From NCBI GenBank assembly GCA_003219225.1, contig QHPZ01000017.1, positions 1 to 12,091 of the forward strand: a stretch of DNA of 12,091 nt, read 5' to 3'. This document shows positions 1 through 6,421 of this stretch, in pieces. How positions within the stretch are numbered: position 1 is the stretch's first letter; each line of letters starts with the position of its first letter. The translations under genes were made by a program, and so were the position numbers. Source of the stretch: Verrucomicrobiota bacterium. Its GTDB lineage: Bacteria; Verrucomicrobiota; Verrucomicrobiia; Chthoniobacterales; UBA10450. A model generated the notes under the pieces. It was not told where the DNA came from. It made no database searches and was given only the letters and a program-made list of their open reading frames with translations.

Positions 1-316
1 TGTTGCTTATCAAAATCGGAATAATAGGAAGGTTGCGTTCCAAGGCGTAGGCAATTTCAAGACGAACAAAGTCAGCCGGGTCATCAATCCGACGATTGCC
101 GTGTCGTCGTCGGCCAATCCAGTCCGGACCAATCATTGCCACGAGCACTTTTGAGTGTTCGATCATGTGCTTGATGTGCTCGCGAAAATCGACGCCGTAC
201 GGGATGGAATCGAAGTCCATAAAGACATTGCCTTTGCCGAACTCCGCCTGCAGCCGGTCATAAAGGCGGCCTGCGACTGGCAGTGAATCCTCTCGGCGGT
301 ACGAAATGGCGATCAT
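1..316 (-). CDS. TIR-domain protein, N-terminal part (runs off the left edge)
   Basis: The visible 105 residues are almost wholly a bacterial TIR domain of the TIR_2 type. It opens with the beta-A/box-1 motif ISYRREDS (residues 4-11), followed by AGRLYDRL (15-22), VFMDFDSI (31-38, the BB-loop side), GVDFREHI, SKVLVAMIGPDWI (55-67), and RRIDDPADFVRLEIAYAL with the strand PIIPILI (97-103). Glu87 in FVRLE lies where NADase-active TIR domains carry their catalytic glutamate. I start at the ATG at 314-316 because the TIR domain begins directly there; the frame stays open upstream to a stop at 371-373 but offers no ATG. No strong Shine-Dalgarno is visible. The C-terminal partner domain, which decides the role (anti-phage effector, signalling or scaffold), lies outside the window. 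The gene follows the heptosyltransferase on the same strand with a 94-base gap. The TIR call is firm; the function is open. Confidence 0.85.
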   Translation of the reverse strand, partial: MIAISYRREDSLPVAGRLYDRLQAEFGKGNVFMDFDSIPYGVDFREHIKHMIEHSKVLVAMIGPDWIGRRRHGNRRIDDPADFVRLEIAYALERNLPIIPILISN

Positions 317-371
317 CGGCGGTTGTCGCCCGATTGTAGGAACTAGCCGCTGGCTGGTAAAGGAGATTGGT

Positions 372-398
372 TAAGCCCGCAAGGGCCCGCCTACTATC
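372..398. repeat. GC-rich repeat-like unit downstream of the heptosyltransferase gene
   Basis: The gap between the heptosyltransferase stop and the TIR start contains a GC-rich unit. Read on the minus strand it begins GTAGGCGGGCC and then repeats GCGGGC after CCTT. A 4-bp stem (GCCC at 375-378 with GGGC at 383-386) is possible but weak, and no T tract follows. It resembles the start of the unit at 11211-11235, which also follows a GTAGG word on the minus strand, so the two may be copies of a dispersed intergenic element. A weak terminator role is possible. Confidence 0.25.
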
Positions 399-410
399 GA
401 AAAAACGAAA

Positions 411-1394
411 TTAAGCCAGCATCGGATCAATCGGAACGAGCGGCCGGACAAGATCGACAACTGCGGGGATGTGTTTGGTCTTAAAGGTGCGGCGGCGGCG
501 CGGGGGAGGCGTGGTATCGAATTCGCTCACGCGCATGATTTTGCCGTTTTTCCAAACCCACGCGTCCGGATTGTAAGGACCGATGCGGCGCGGGTCGGTC
601 CAGGTGTGGATCGAGAGTAACGGCGCGTTGACGGCGGCGGCGATGTGCATCGGGCCGCTATCGACGCTGATGATGAAGCGCGCGACGCGGATGAGCCGGA
701 CCAATTGGAGAAGCGAAGTCTGGTTGGTGAGCTCGACGCAATTGGGCGGGGTATTGAGTTGCTGGCGCGATTGACCGACAACCACCACGCGGGTGGGCGC
801 GAAGGCATCGCAGAGTTCCTCGATCTCGCGATTGGAAAGCGACTTGCCGTTGCCGCGCGCGAACGGATGGAGCAGGATGAAGGGCGGATATTCATCGAAG
901 CGCGGCAGTTTGTCGCCGCTCGGAAACGGGCAGCGCAACTGGTCGGTCACGATCCCGCCGGCGCATTCGGCGAGTTTGAGGTAACGCTCGACCGCGTGCT
1001 CACGGCGGTTGACTTTTGCGACGCGATGGTAGAACCAGCGCGCGCCTTCGCGGGCATCGCTCATCCCATAGATTTCTTTTGCTCCGCTCATTTTGGCGAT
1101 CAGCGCGCTGCGCAATAGCCCCTGGAAATCAAGCGCCACATCGGGTTGAAGTTTTTTCGTGATCTTTAGCCACGGACGCAGGCTCGTGGCTGCGCCCAGC
1201 CCGCGAAATTCGCCGCGCGGGAAAATGTGGATGTGATCGACATCGGGATTTCCGCGGAGCAAGGGCGCGAACTCGGGATTGATGACCCAGGTAATTTCCG
1301 CCTCCGGGTGCGCGTCCGCGACGAGCGCGACCGCGGGCAGGGTGTGGACGATGTCGCCGAGCGAGCTCGGTTTGATGATCAAAATCGATTTCAA
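411..1394 (-). CDS. GT9-family heptosyltransferase (WaaC-like, LPS inner core)
   Basis: The 327-residue protein matches ADP-heptose:LPS heptosyltransferases (glycosyltransferase family 9), which add L-glycero-D-manno-heptose to the Kdo-lipid A core at the cytoplasmic side of the inner membrane. The N-terminal Rossmann half starts ILIIKPSSLGDIVHTLP (residues 4-20) with Asp14. LDFQGLLRSALIAKMSG (88-104) is typical of the heptosyltransferase I subgroup. The C-terminal nucleotide-sugar half has LLHPFARGNGKSLS (174-187), with the lysine used for phosphate binding, and SVDSGPMHIAAAVNAP (243-258), the family signature. The length is normal. The start codon is TTG at 1392-1394, supported by the family N-terminus; it sits inside an inverted repeat and has no clear Shine-Dalgarno. 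The gene follows the phosphoesterase after 86 bases. Whether it is WaaC, WaaF or another GT9 member cannot be settled here, so no symbol is given. Confidence 0.88.
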   Translation of the reverse strand: MKSILIIKPSSLGDIVHTLPAVALVADAHPEAEITWVINPEFAPLLRGNPDVDHIHIFPRGEFRGLGAATSLRPWLKITKKLQPDVALDFQGLLRSALIAKMSGAKEIYGMSDAREGARWFYHRVAKVNRREHAVERYLKLAECAGGIVTDQLRCPFPSGDKLPRFDEYPPFILLHPFARGNGKSLSNREIEELCDAFAPTRVVVVGQSRQQLNTPPNCVELTNQTSLLQLVRLIRVARFIISVDSGPMHIAAAVNAPLLSIHTWTDPRRIGPYNPDAWVWKNGKIMRVSEFDTTPPPRRRRTFKTKHIPAVVDLVRPLVPIDPMLA

Positions 1395-1478
1395 ATTGCA
1401 GATTTCAAATTGCAGATTGAAAAAGAAAGGAGAGAACGATTGTCATCTCTTACAATTGACAATCTGCAATCTGCAATT
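1391..1478. repeat. AT-rich inverted-repeat element spanning the heptosyltransferase start
   Basis: The gap between the phosphoesterase and heptosyltransferase genes is an iterated palindrome. The word AATTGCAGATT at 1394-1404 has an exact reverse complement at 1468-1478. ATTGCAGATTG at 1409-1419 is exactly matched by CAATCTGCAAT at 1460-1470. A short AGAGA/TCTCT pair extends the stem near the centre. The arms are themselves tandem copies of one roughly 15-base unit. Composition is far more AT-rich than the flanking genes. The left arm contains the TTG start codon at 1392-1394. Confidence 0.7.
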
Positions 1479-1480
1479 CC

Positions 1481-2206
1481 TTAGCGTCCGAGCGCGAGCC
1501 GCTCGGCTAGCAGCGGCGGCAAACCGGCGTTGAGGATTTTGTTTTGCGCGGCGTCGAGTTGGTAACGTACGCGCCGCAATTCCACGACATCGTTTTCAAT
1601 GTCGAAAATGCAGTAAGCCGCGCGCCAGTCGGCATCGCGCGGCTGACCGACGCTTCCGGCGTTAATGAAATATTTCTTGCCGGCCTCGATGCGGAGCTGA
1701 TCGATCTTGATGCGGCGCACGCCTTCGTCCCGGATAAACGCCATCGGCACGTGCGTGTGTCCGAAAAAACAAACCGTCGTGTGCTGGTAAGTGAAACTGG
1801 CGGCGGCGTCGAGATTGTTGAAGACGTAAGCCCATTGCGCCGGCGTATCGAGCGTGGCGTGCACGATGGTGAAATCGCGCACCTGCCGTTGCAAACGCAG
1901 CTCGCGCAGCCAGGTTTTGTCGTCGTCGCTGAGGTGGTCGCGTGTCCAGCGGATGGCCGATTCGGCGAGCTCGTTGAAATCGCGGGAGGATTCGATCAGG
2001 GAAGCTTGCTCGTCGTGGTTGCCTTTTACCACCGGGCAATCCATCGCGCGCATCCTTTCGACGCACTCGTGTGGATCGGCGTTGTAACCGACAATGTCGC
2101 CGAGGCAGACGTAATGGGTGCATTTCTGCTCGGCGGCATCGTGCAGGACCGCCTCCAGCGCTTCCAAATTGGAATGAATGTCACTGAAGATGGCGTAGCG
2201 CAGCAT
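1481..2206 (-). CDS. Calcineurin-like metallophosphoesterase (YfcE/MJ0936-like)
   Basis: The 241-residue protein carries the complete dimetal site of the calcineurin-like phosphoesterase superfamily, single-domain YfcE-like branch. The motifs are SDIHSN (Asp9, His11), GDIVGY (Asp37), GNHD (Asn63, His64), VHATL (His116) and GHTHVP (His150, His152). Such enzymes hydrolyse phosphodiesters or phosphomonoesters using Mn, Ni or Fe; the physiological substrate is unknown for most of them. No signal peptide or membrane segment is seen, so it is probably cytoplasmic. The ATG at 2204-2206 is directly followed by the first beta strand (RYAIFSDIH), which fixes the start within a residue or two. The gene lies 114 bases downstream of the TPR gene, with the heptosyltransferase gene next on the same strand. 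No Shine-Dalgarno is evident. Confidence 0.9.
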   Translation of the reverse strand: MLRYAIFSDIHSNLEALEAVLHDAAEQKCTHYVCLGDIVGYNADPHECVERMRAMDCPVVKGNHDEQASLIESSRDFNELAESAIRWTRDHLSDDDKTWLRELRLQRQVRDFTIVHATLDTPAQWAYVFNNLDAAASFTYQHTTVCFFGHTHVPMAFIRDEGVRRIKIDQLRIEAGKKYFINAGSVGQPRDADWRAAYCIFDIENDVVELRRVRYQLDAAQNKILNAGLPPLLAERLALGR

Positions 2207-2257
2207 CGTTAAACGTTGACCGGTTGGAGCGTTGCAGTGGCGGACAAGTCGTCAGCA

Positions 2258-2287
2258 ATTTAACTCTGGAACGCCTCCCCGGTTCAA
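2258..2287 (-). promoter_or_regulatory. Weak candidate sigma70-type promoter for the phosphoesterase gene
   Basis: In the 114-base gap before the phosphoesterase gene, the minus strand reads TTGAAC (2282-2287), an 18-base spacer, then TTAAAT (2258-2263). Each box matches 4 of 6 consensus positions. This is the only AT-rich spot in the gap. It is weak by sequence alone and is listed as the best candidate only. Confidence 0.2.
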
Positions 2288-2311
2288 TCCCGAACGCGTG
2301 CGGCGCTTCCA

Positions 2312-2331
2312 CCGGTCGGGTCAGCGACCGG
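2312..2331. terminator. Hairpin across the stop codon of the TPR gene
   Basis: CCGGTCG at 2312-2318 and CGACCGG at 2325-2331 form a perfect 7-bp GC-rich stem with a 6-base loop. The stop codon of the TPR gene (2321-2323) lies in the loop. No T run follows on the minus strand, so this is not a canonical intrinsic terminator. It may mark the end of the ABC operon or protect the 3' end of the message. Confidence 0.3.
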
Positions 2332-3106
2332 GAGCATCCTTCAAGAACGTCCCTTCGCGCTCAGGAATACGCTGCTCCGGCGGAATGCCCAGTTTCTCCT
2401 CGAGGAACTTGATCCGTGAGATCAACGTTGGCAGCCGTTCGTTCGGTCCCATGTCGTAGAACTGATGCAGGCGCTGATACGCTTCCCGCTCACGCCCTTC
2501 GCAGTAGGAAAGCTCGTACGCGGCAAAGCGTTTGTTATAACCCAGCGCGCCCGGCTGCTCCGCCGCCTTGGCGTAAAATTCCGATGCGCGCAAATGGTCG
2601 TTGTATTTTTCTTTGTACAGCCGCGCCAGGCTCTCATAGAGCTGCGCGCTGTCCGGATTATTGGCAATCCCGCGCTCGAAAAAATCTTTGCCGAGCGCGA
2701 AATATTCCCGTTGCGCTTTGACGCGCAGCGCCTGGCGCGGCTGGGTCGCATCTCGCATTGCTGCCACGCTCGCGTTCCAAGCCATGTGCCAGCCGGCCAT
2801 GTCCCAAAACATGACCGAACGCGGCTGCAGGGTCGTGACCTGACGAAAGAGCAAAAGCACGCGGCCCCATTCCGTGTTTTCCCACGCGACGTGCGCCTTG
2901 ATAAAGAGAACATCCGCGACCGCGGCGCGAAACCCGCTCAGCGCGGCAATGAAGCCGAGTTGTCCGAGTTTTTCGCGCAGATCGAGATTGAACTCGACCC
3001 GCTGCAAACGCTCCCGCTGATGCTGTTGCACCACGCCCTCTTCCAGCGGCAACCGGGCCGCGCCGAAGAGAAGCAGCCCAGCCGCTGCCAGACCAATCCG
3101 CGTCAT
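2321..3106 (-). CDS. TPR-containing, membrane-anchored or exported protein linked to the ABC transporter
   Basis: The 261-residue protein starts with a short hydrophobic stretch (GLAAAGLLLFGAARLPL, roughly residues 5-20) suggesting a signal anchor. It continues with helical, aromatic-rich sequence resembling tetratricopeptide units: a TLQPRSVMFWDMAGWH region, then FFERGIANNPDSAQLYESLARLYKEKYNDHLRASEFYAKA, which has the spacing of one or two TPRs, and an amphipathic C-terminus. TPRs mediate protein-protein contacts. The start is the second of two adjacent ATGs (3104-3106), placed 5 bases after AAGGAA. It overlaps the permease stop TGA by one base (TGATG), a sign of translational coupling, so the product probably works with the ABC transporter. 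Its frame continues open upstream into the broken permease, giving an artificial 537-codon frame. No specific family name is recognised. Confidence 0.75.
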   Translation of the reverse strand: MTRIGLAAAGLLLFGAARLPLEEGVVQQHQRERLQRVEFNLDLREKLGQLGFIAALSGFRAAVADVLFIKAHVAWENTEWGRVLLLFRQVTTLQPRSVMFWDMAGWHMAWNASVAAMRDATQPRQALRVKAQREYFALGKDFFERGIANNPDSAQLYESLARLYKEKYNDHLRASEFYAKAAEQPGALGYNKRFAAYELSYCEGREREAYQRLHQFYDMGPNERLPTLISRIKFLEEKLGIPPEQRIPEREGTFLKDAPGR

Positions 3107-3934
3107 CATAGTTCCTTGCCGTAAAAGAGGAACACCGCCAGCAATGTGTAAATCGTCGTGTAAAAAAATCCGAGCACGGCAGTCTTGCCAAAGATCGCCA
3201 AGGCAATGCCCGCGCCGGCCACGACGTCGTCGACGAGGTTGAACGTTTGCAAGTCCGGAAACTCTAGTGCCACGAGCGCGAGAAAGATGCGCGTCGTCCA
3301 GGTGGCGGCGTGTTCGTGCAGCCAATATTGCCGCGCGGTGGCCTGCAAAGGAGACCAACAGCGTCAGCGCGGCGAGCAGGCATGCTTTCAAATAAATGAC
3401 CACGATGCCCGGCAGCATGTTGATGTTGAATGCCGACGTGCGGATGGAGCGCAGCGCGTCCGCTACCTGTTCGGGCGGCGCGCCGCCCGCCTGTCGCATC
3501 ACTTCATGGATGAGGGTTTGTTCGCGCGAGTAAAGGACCGCGAGAAACATCGCAGTCATCACCACCGTACTGATCGCCAGAAGCAACAGCACACCGGCAA
3601 GCTTACCGATTACGTATTCAAACCGCGGCACCGGCTTGGCCAGGATCGTGTAGATCGTGCGGTCTTCGATGTCCTGCGGGATGAGGCGCGCCGTGGCGAC
3701 GATCGCCAGCAGTGAAGTGAAGATCGACATCGCGCCGAGCGACACGTCTTTGAGGATCTGAAATTCCTGCTGAAACGTAAGCTGCGCCATGAAAACGGAG
3801 CTGCCGATCAAGATGAGCGCGAAGATCAGCAAAAAATAAAATACCTTCAGCCGCGTCAGCTCGGTGAGCGTGTTCGTCGTGATCGCGGCGAGACGGGCGG
3901 GCGAAAAAGCGCGATGGTGACTTGAGGAATTCAT
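3106..3934 (-). pseudogene. ABC-2 type transporter permease, interrupted by a deletion and frameshift
   Basis: The N-terminal part (3934 to about 3347) encodes MNSSSHHRAF..., a membrane segment (FYFLLIFALILIGSSVFMA), a second (MSIFTSLLAIVATARLI), a third (LAGVLLLLAISTVVMTAMFL) and a fourth (IVVIYLKACLLAALTLLVSF). IPQDIEDRTIYTILAKPV is typical of ABC-2 permeases. At about 3347 the frame changes. The correct continuation, QATARQYWLHEHAATW...FNLVDDVVAGAGIALAIF...FLFYGKEL, ends at the TGA at 3106-3108 in another frame. By memory of the family, some 20-25 residues holding one further membrane helix are missing at the joint. The frame change equals an extra base, or a loss of 3n+2 bases. In the N-terminal frame the sequence turns Arg-rich and non-membranous after the joint. 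The gene lies 46 bases downstream of its ATPase. Genuine mutation and assembly error cannot be told apart here. Confidence 0.78.
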
Positions 3935-3943
3935 CGAGACATG

Positions 3944-4010
3944 CCCGCGAATGGACGCGAATTCTTTTCAGCAATCATTTTCATTCGCGTTGATTCGCGT
4001 GATTCGCGGG
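3944..4010. repeat. Inverted-repeat element (CGCGAAT units) between ATPase and permease genes
   Basis: The left arm (3944-3962) reads CCCGCGAAT followed by GACGCGAAT. The right arm (3983-4010) carries three ATTCGCG units ending in GCGGG, so the arms are imperfect reverse complements around a 20-base AT-rich centre. The unit ATTCGCG recurs at near-regular 9-10 base steps. The last codons and the stop (3981-3983) of the ABC ATPase lie in the right arm. It looks like a dispersed intergenic palindrome rather than native coding sequence. Confidence 0.65.
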
Positions 4011-4859
4011 TTGATCAGCTTCTTTCGTCGCTTCGAGGAACAAGCGCTCGAGCGTGGTTGTCGATCTTTGCCGGGCGATGACCGTGGCGTTCGATCTTGC
4101 GGCGAGCGCTTCGATTTCGTTGAGCAGCGGCTCGGGCGCGTTTTCCAGAATCAGCTCGGTTTGATTCTGGATCGCGATCAACTCCTCGAGATGGCCTTCG
4201 CGGACGAGGACGCCATTGGCGAGAATGCCGATGCGATCGCAGATTTCCTGCACCTGTGCGAGCAAATGGGAGGAGAGCAGGACGGTGATTCCGCGCTTCT
4301 TAAGATCGACAATCAGGTTGCGAATATCGCGCGACCCGGCCGGATCAACTCCCGCGGTCGGCTCGTCGAGCACGACCAGTTTCGGTTCGTGGATCAACGC
4401 TTGGGCGAGACCGATCCGCTGCAACATTCCCTTCGAATACGTGCCGAGACGGCGCTTGCGGGCGTTCGTTAGGCCGACCAGCTCCAGCAATTCGTCGACC
4501 TGCTGACGTAATCGGCCGCCGTTCAATCCCCCCAGCTTCCCAAAGAAACGCAGCGTCTCTTCGCCGCTCAAATATTTGTAGAAGTAGGGATTCTCCGGCA
4601 GGAAACCGACCGCTTCGCGACTGTCCACGCGGCTGCTGTCGCGTCCGAAAATTTCGGTGCGACCGCGTGTCGGCGAGACCAGCCCAAGAATGATCTTGAG
4701 CGTAGTGCTTTTGCCCGAGCCGTTTGGCCCAAGCAAACCGTAAACTTCGCCGGCCTCGACGCGCAGATCGAGATCGCGCACGGCCACGACCTTTTCGCGA
4801 TGAAAGGGGATCGGGAAAACCTTGGTCAGCCCACTGACCACAACCGCTGCATCAGTCAT
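3981..4859 (-). CDS. ABC transporter ATP-binding protein (ABC-2 exporter type)
   Basis: The nucleotide-binding domain is complete. Counting from the ATG at 4857-4859, Walker A GPNGSGKST starts near residue 44, the Q-loop region is FLPENPYFYKYLSGEE, the signature is TYSKGMLQRIGLAQAL (140-155), Walker B with catalytic Glu is KLVVLDEPTAGVDP (160-173), and the H-loop is LLSSHLL (His198). The short post-signature region and C-terminal regulatory stretch fit the DrrA/NatA/CcmA-like ATPases that pair with ABC-2 permeases. It would power the permease encoded 46 bases downstream. A TTG at 4869-4871 would add four residues, but the ATG is preferred; its reading frame overlaps the acylphosphatase stop by 8 bases. 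The last residues (PANHANQRE) are encoded by an inverted-repeat element. The transported substrate is not deducible. Confidence 0.93.
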   Translation of the reverse strand: MTDAAVVVSGLTKVFPIPFHREKVVAVRDLDLRVEAGEVYGLLGPNGSGKSTTLKIILGLVSPTRGRTEIFGRDSSRVDSREAVGFLPENPYFYKYLSGEETLRFFGKLGGLNGGRLRQQVDELLELVGLTNARKRRLGTYSKGMLQRIGLAQALIHEPKLVVLDEPTAGVDPAGSRDIRNLIVDLKKRGITVLLSSHLLAQVQEICDRIGILANGVLVREGHLEELIAIQNQTELILENAPEPLLNEIEALAARSNATVIARQRSTTTLERLFLEATKEADQPANHANQRE

Positions 4860-5127
4860 GGCGAATTTCAAAGCCGCGCGCGGCCACCGGTTCGGCCAGC
4901 ACTGATTCAGTTTGTTTGCGGATGAGGCCGCGCAGCTCGCTTTGTTTCACGGCCTCCAAAAAACCGCGCACCTCACTGTCGTCGCCGCTGATTTGCAGCT
5001 CGACGCGGCCGTCCGACAGATTGCGCACCGAACCGCGCACTTCGAAACCAGTCGCAATGTGGCGCACCGTCCAGCGAAATCCCACGCCCTGCACATTTCC
5101 CTCGTAAAACACCTGAAGCGAGATCAT
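4852..5127 (-). CDS. acyP: Acylphosphatase
   Basis: The 91-residue protein has the length and both signatures of acylphosphatase, a small alpha/beta enzyme that hydrolyses carboxyl-phosphate bonds such as those in acetyl-phosphate or 1,3-bisphosphoglycerate. The first motif is GNVQGVGFRW (residues 10-19) with catalytic Arg18. The second is GSVRNLSDGRVEL (32-44) with catalytic Asn36; Ser replaces the more usual Pro/Ala after NL, without consequence for catalysis. The ATG is at 5125-5127, 21 bases after the stop of the preceding secreted-protein gene. The stop overlaps the ABC ATPase start by 8 bases, so it is probably cotranscribed and coupled. A functional tie between acylphosphatase and the transporter is not evident. 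Confidence 0.93.
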   Translation of the reverse strand: MISLQVFYEGNVQGVGFRWTVRHIATGFEVRGSVRNLSDGRVELQISGDDSEVRGFLEAVKQSELRGLIRKQTESVLAEPVAARGFEIRHD

Positions 5128-5148
5128 GCCCTGGCTACCGTTGCTCGC

Positions 5149-5583
5149 TTATTTATACGAGTAAACCAGGCAGAAGTTGCTCTCGTTACCCTCGATCAGA
5201 TCAACTGAGACAAAATATTGGCCGCTGCTGGTGGGCGAAAAACCGGCGGCGGCTTTTTCACCTTCGCTGTAGTTCTCGGTCGTGACTTGTTTGCCGGTCT
5301 CATCGTAAACGTTGACCGCGACTTTCCTTGCCGGGTCGATCGCGCCGATCGAAAACCAATATTGATTGCCGGCGTACAAATTGACCGCGATCAGCGCCAG
5401 GTCGTGCGGCTTCAGCGCGCCGCACCAATGGCCGTCGCGCATTTTGAATCCGTCGTTAGTGAAGGCGCCGGCGACCTCGAGCGCGATTTTGCGCGCTTTG
5501 ACGTCGCGGTCACTTTCGGTTTGGCCAAAGCTCGCGCCGCTCAGCAACACCGACATCAGCAAGATCGACAGCCGCAAACTCAT
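5149..5583 (-). CDS. Exported protein of unknown function with a PPC-like beta domain
   Basis: The 144-residue product begins with a clear Sec signal peptide (SLRLSILLMSVLLSGASFG, cleavage near residue 20). A short helical stretch follows, then a beta-rich C-terminal half, LIAVNLYAGNQYWFSIGAID...VNVYDETGKQV...GFSPTSSGQYFVSVDLIEG..., whose alternating strands and SGQYFVSV pattern recall pre-peptidase C-terminal (PPC) or related extracytoplasmic beta-sandwich domains. Two cysteines of the mature part (in HWCGAL and NFCLVY) could form a disulfide, in line with a periplasmic or secreted location. The ATG (5581-5583) overlaps the stop of the preceding gene by four bases (ATGA), so the two are coupled. 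No catalytic motif is seen. The PPC resemblance is inference from pattern only. Confidence 0.7.
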   Translation of the reverse strand: MSLRLSILLMSVLLSGASFGQTESDRDVKARKIALEVAGAFTNDGFKMRDGHWCGALKPHDLALIAVNLYAGNQYWFSIGAIDPARKVAVNVYDETGKQVTTENYSEGEKAAAGFSPTSSGQYFVSVDLIEGNESNFCLVYSYK

Positions 5584-6392
5584 TTCGCGTCGGTTTTATT
5601 TTGGATCGTCTCCATCATTTTGCCCACGGCTGCATTTACCTTGCGCACGTCCTCGATACTCGGCGCTTTGCCGGCCGGGAAAGAGACGAGCTTTTCGACA
5701 TCAACGAGTTTTTCCTTCACATCTTTGAGCAGCGGCTCGGACCCAAGCTCGGGCGAGATGTCGTTAAGTTTCGTTTGAATAAAGCTGACCAGGGCCGGTT
5801 GGCGCAGGACTTTGGCGCTGCGCTCGTCGTAATTTTGCATGATCGCCGCGCTCACCACCTGTGTGCCGCGGACCCAGCCGCCGACGCTCACGAGAATGAC
5901 GAGATCCTGGTCACTGTGGTTTTGCATTGAGAATTTCACTTCGTTCTGAGTCGCTTCCAATTCTTCCTGCAGCGCGTCCCATTCATCGTTTTCGGCGAAC
6001 TCGTTCAAGCTGTTGCCGCGCCGCAGCAGGTTCTCGCTGACTCCGAGGGCCTTCGCGAGTTTGATGATGTCCGAGCCGATGTTTTTGACCTGCTGGCTGT
6101 CTTTCGCTTCCACGGCGACGAACCCGTCGGCGATCAGGCCGCCGAGGTTGAGCGCGATCTGCGCGCGGTTGCGATAGGTGGTCGGGATCGGGCCGCGATA
6201 TTGGCCCGACCAATCCGGTTTGCCCGGTTTCTCCAGCGCCGCAAAAAGTTCGCCCGGCGTGGGAATGCTGATCGCGTCGTTGCGGACCGCCTTTGCCATT
6301 TGATCCGGCGGCAAGCGCGGCGGCGCCGCCCCGATCACGACGCAGCAGCCGATCAAGAGAGCGATCGCGCCGACTCGCACAAGCGCATTCAC
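5580..6392 (-). CDS. Exported protein of unknown function
   Basis: The 270-residue protein has an N-terminal signal peptide (ALVRVGAIALLIGCCVVIGAAPP, cleavage probably after the Ala pair near residue 23-24). The mature part is mainly helical and polar and has no recognised motif. Notable stretches are YRNRAQIALNLGGLIADGFVAVEAKD, a DIIKLAKALGVSENLLRRGNSLNEFAEND segment, and a C-terminal coiled-coil-like tail. The start is GTG at 6390-6392; no ATG is available in frame near the signal peptide. The gene is the first of the leftward operon and is divergent from enolase. Only about 29 bases separate the two starts, which leaves little room for two promoters and is odd given the damage to the enolase 5' end. 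Its 3' end overlaps the next exported-protein gene by 4 bases, suggesting that the pair acts together in the periplasm. Confidence 0.72.
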   Translation of the reverse strand: MNALVRVGAIALLIGCCVVIGAAPPRLPPDQMAKAVRNDAISIPTPGELFAALEKPGKPDWSGQYRGPIPTTYRNRAQIALNLGGLIADGFVAVEAKDSQQVKNIGSDIIKLAKALGVSENLLRRGNSLNEFAENDEWDALQEELEATQNEVKFSMQNHSDQDLVILVSVGGWVRGTQVVSAAIMQNYDERSAKVLRQPALVSFIQTKLNDISPELGSEPLLKDVKEKLVDVEKLVSFPAGKAPSIEDVRKVNAAVGKMMETIQNKTDAK

Positions 6393-6421
6393 GGCGGGGA
6401 GGTTACGCCCGGTGGCCGAGA

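Noticed and set aside
1544..2212. Long open frame on the plus strand opposite the phosphoesterase
   Set aside because: It is a shadow of a gene whose metal-binding motifs are complete on the other strand; the same applies to the long plus-strand frames near 2465-3124, 3185-3715, 3951-4472 and 11359-11994.
2255..2315. tRNA-like T-arm word (GGTTCAATCC) in the gap before the phosphoesterase gene
   Set aside because: The T stem has two mismatches, and no acceptor stem, D-arm or anticodon arm can be paired around it.
2321..3934. A single 537-codon open frame read as a permease-TPR fusion protein
   Set aside because: The middle section is Arg-rich and non-membranous, while the expected permease C-terminus (FNLVDDVVAG...FLFYGKEL) exists in another frame and ends at the normal TGATG junction with the TPR gene. 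The fusion arises from a frame change.
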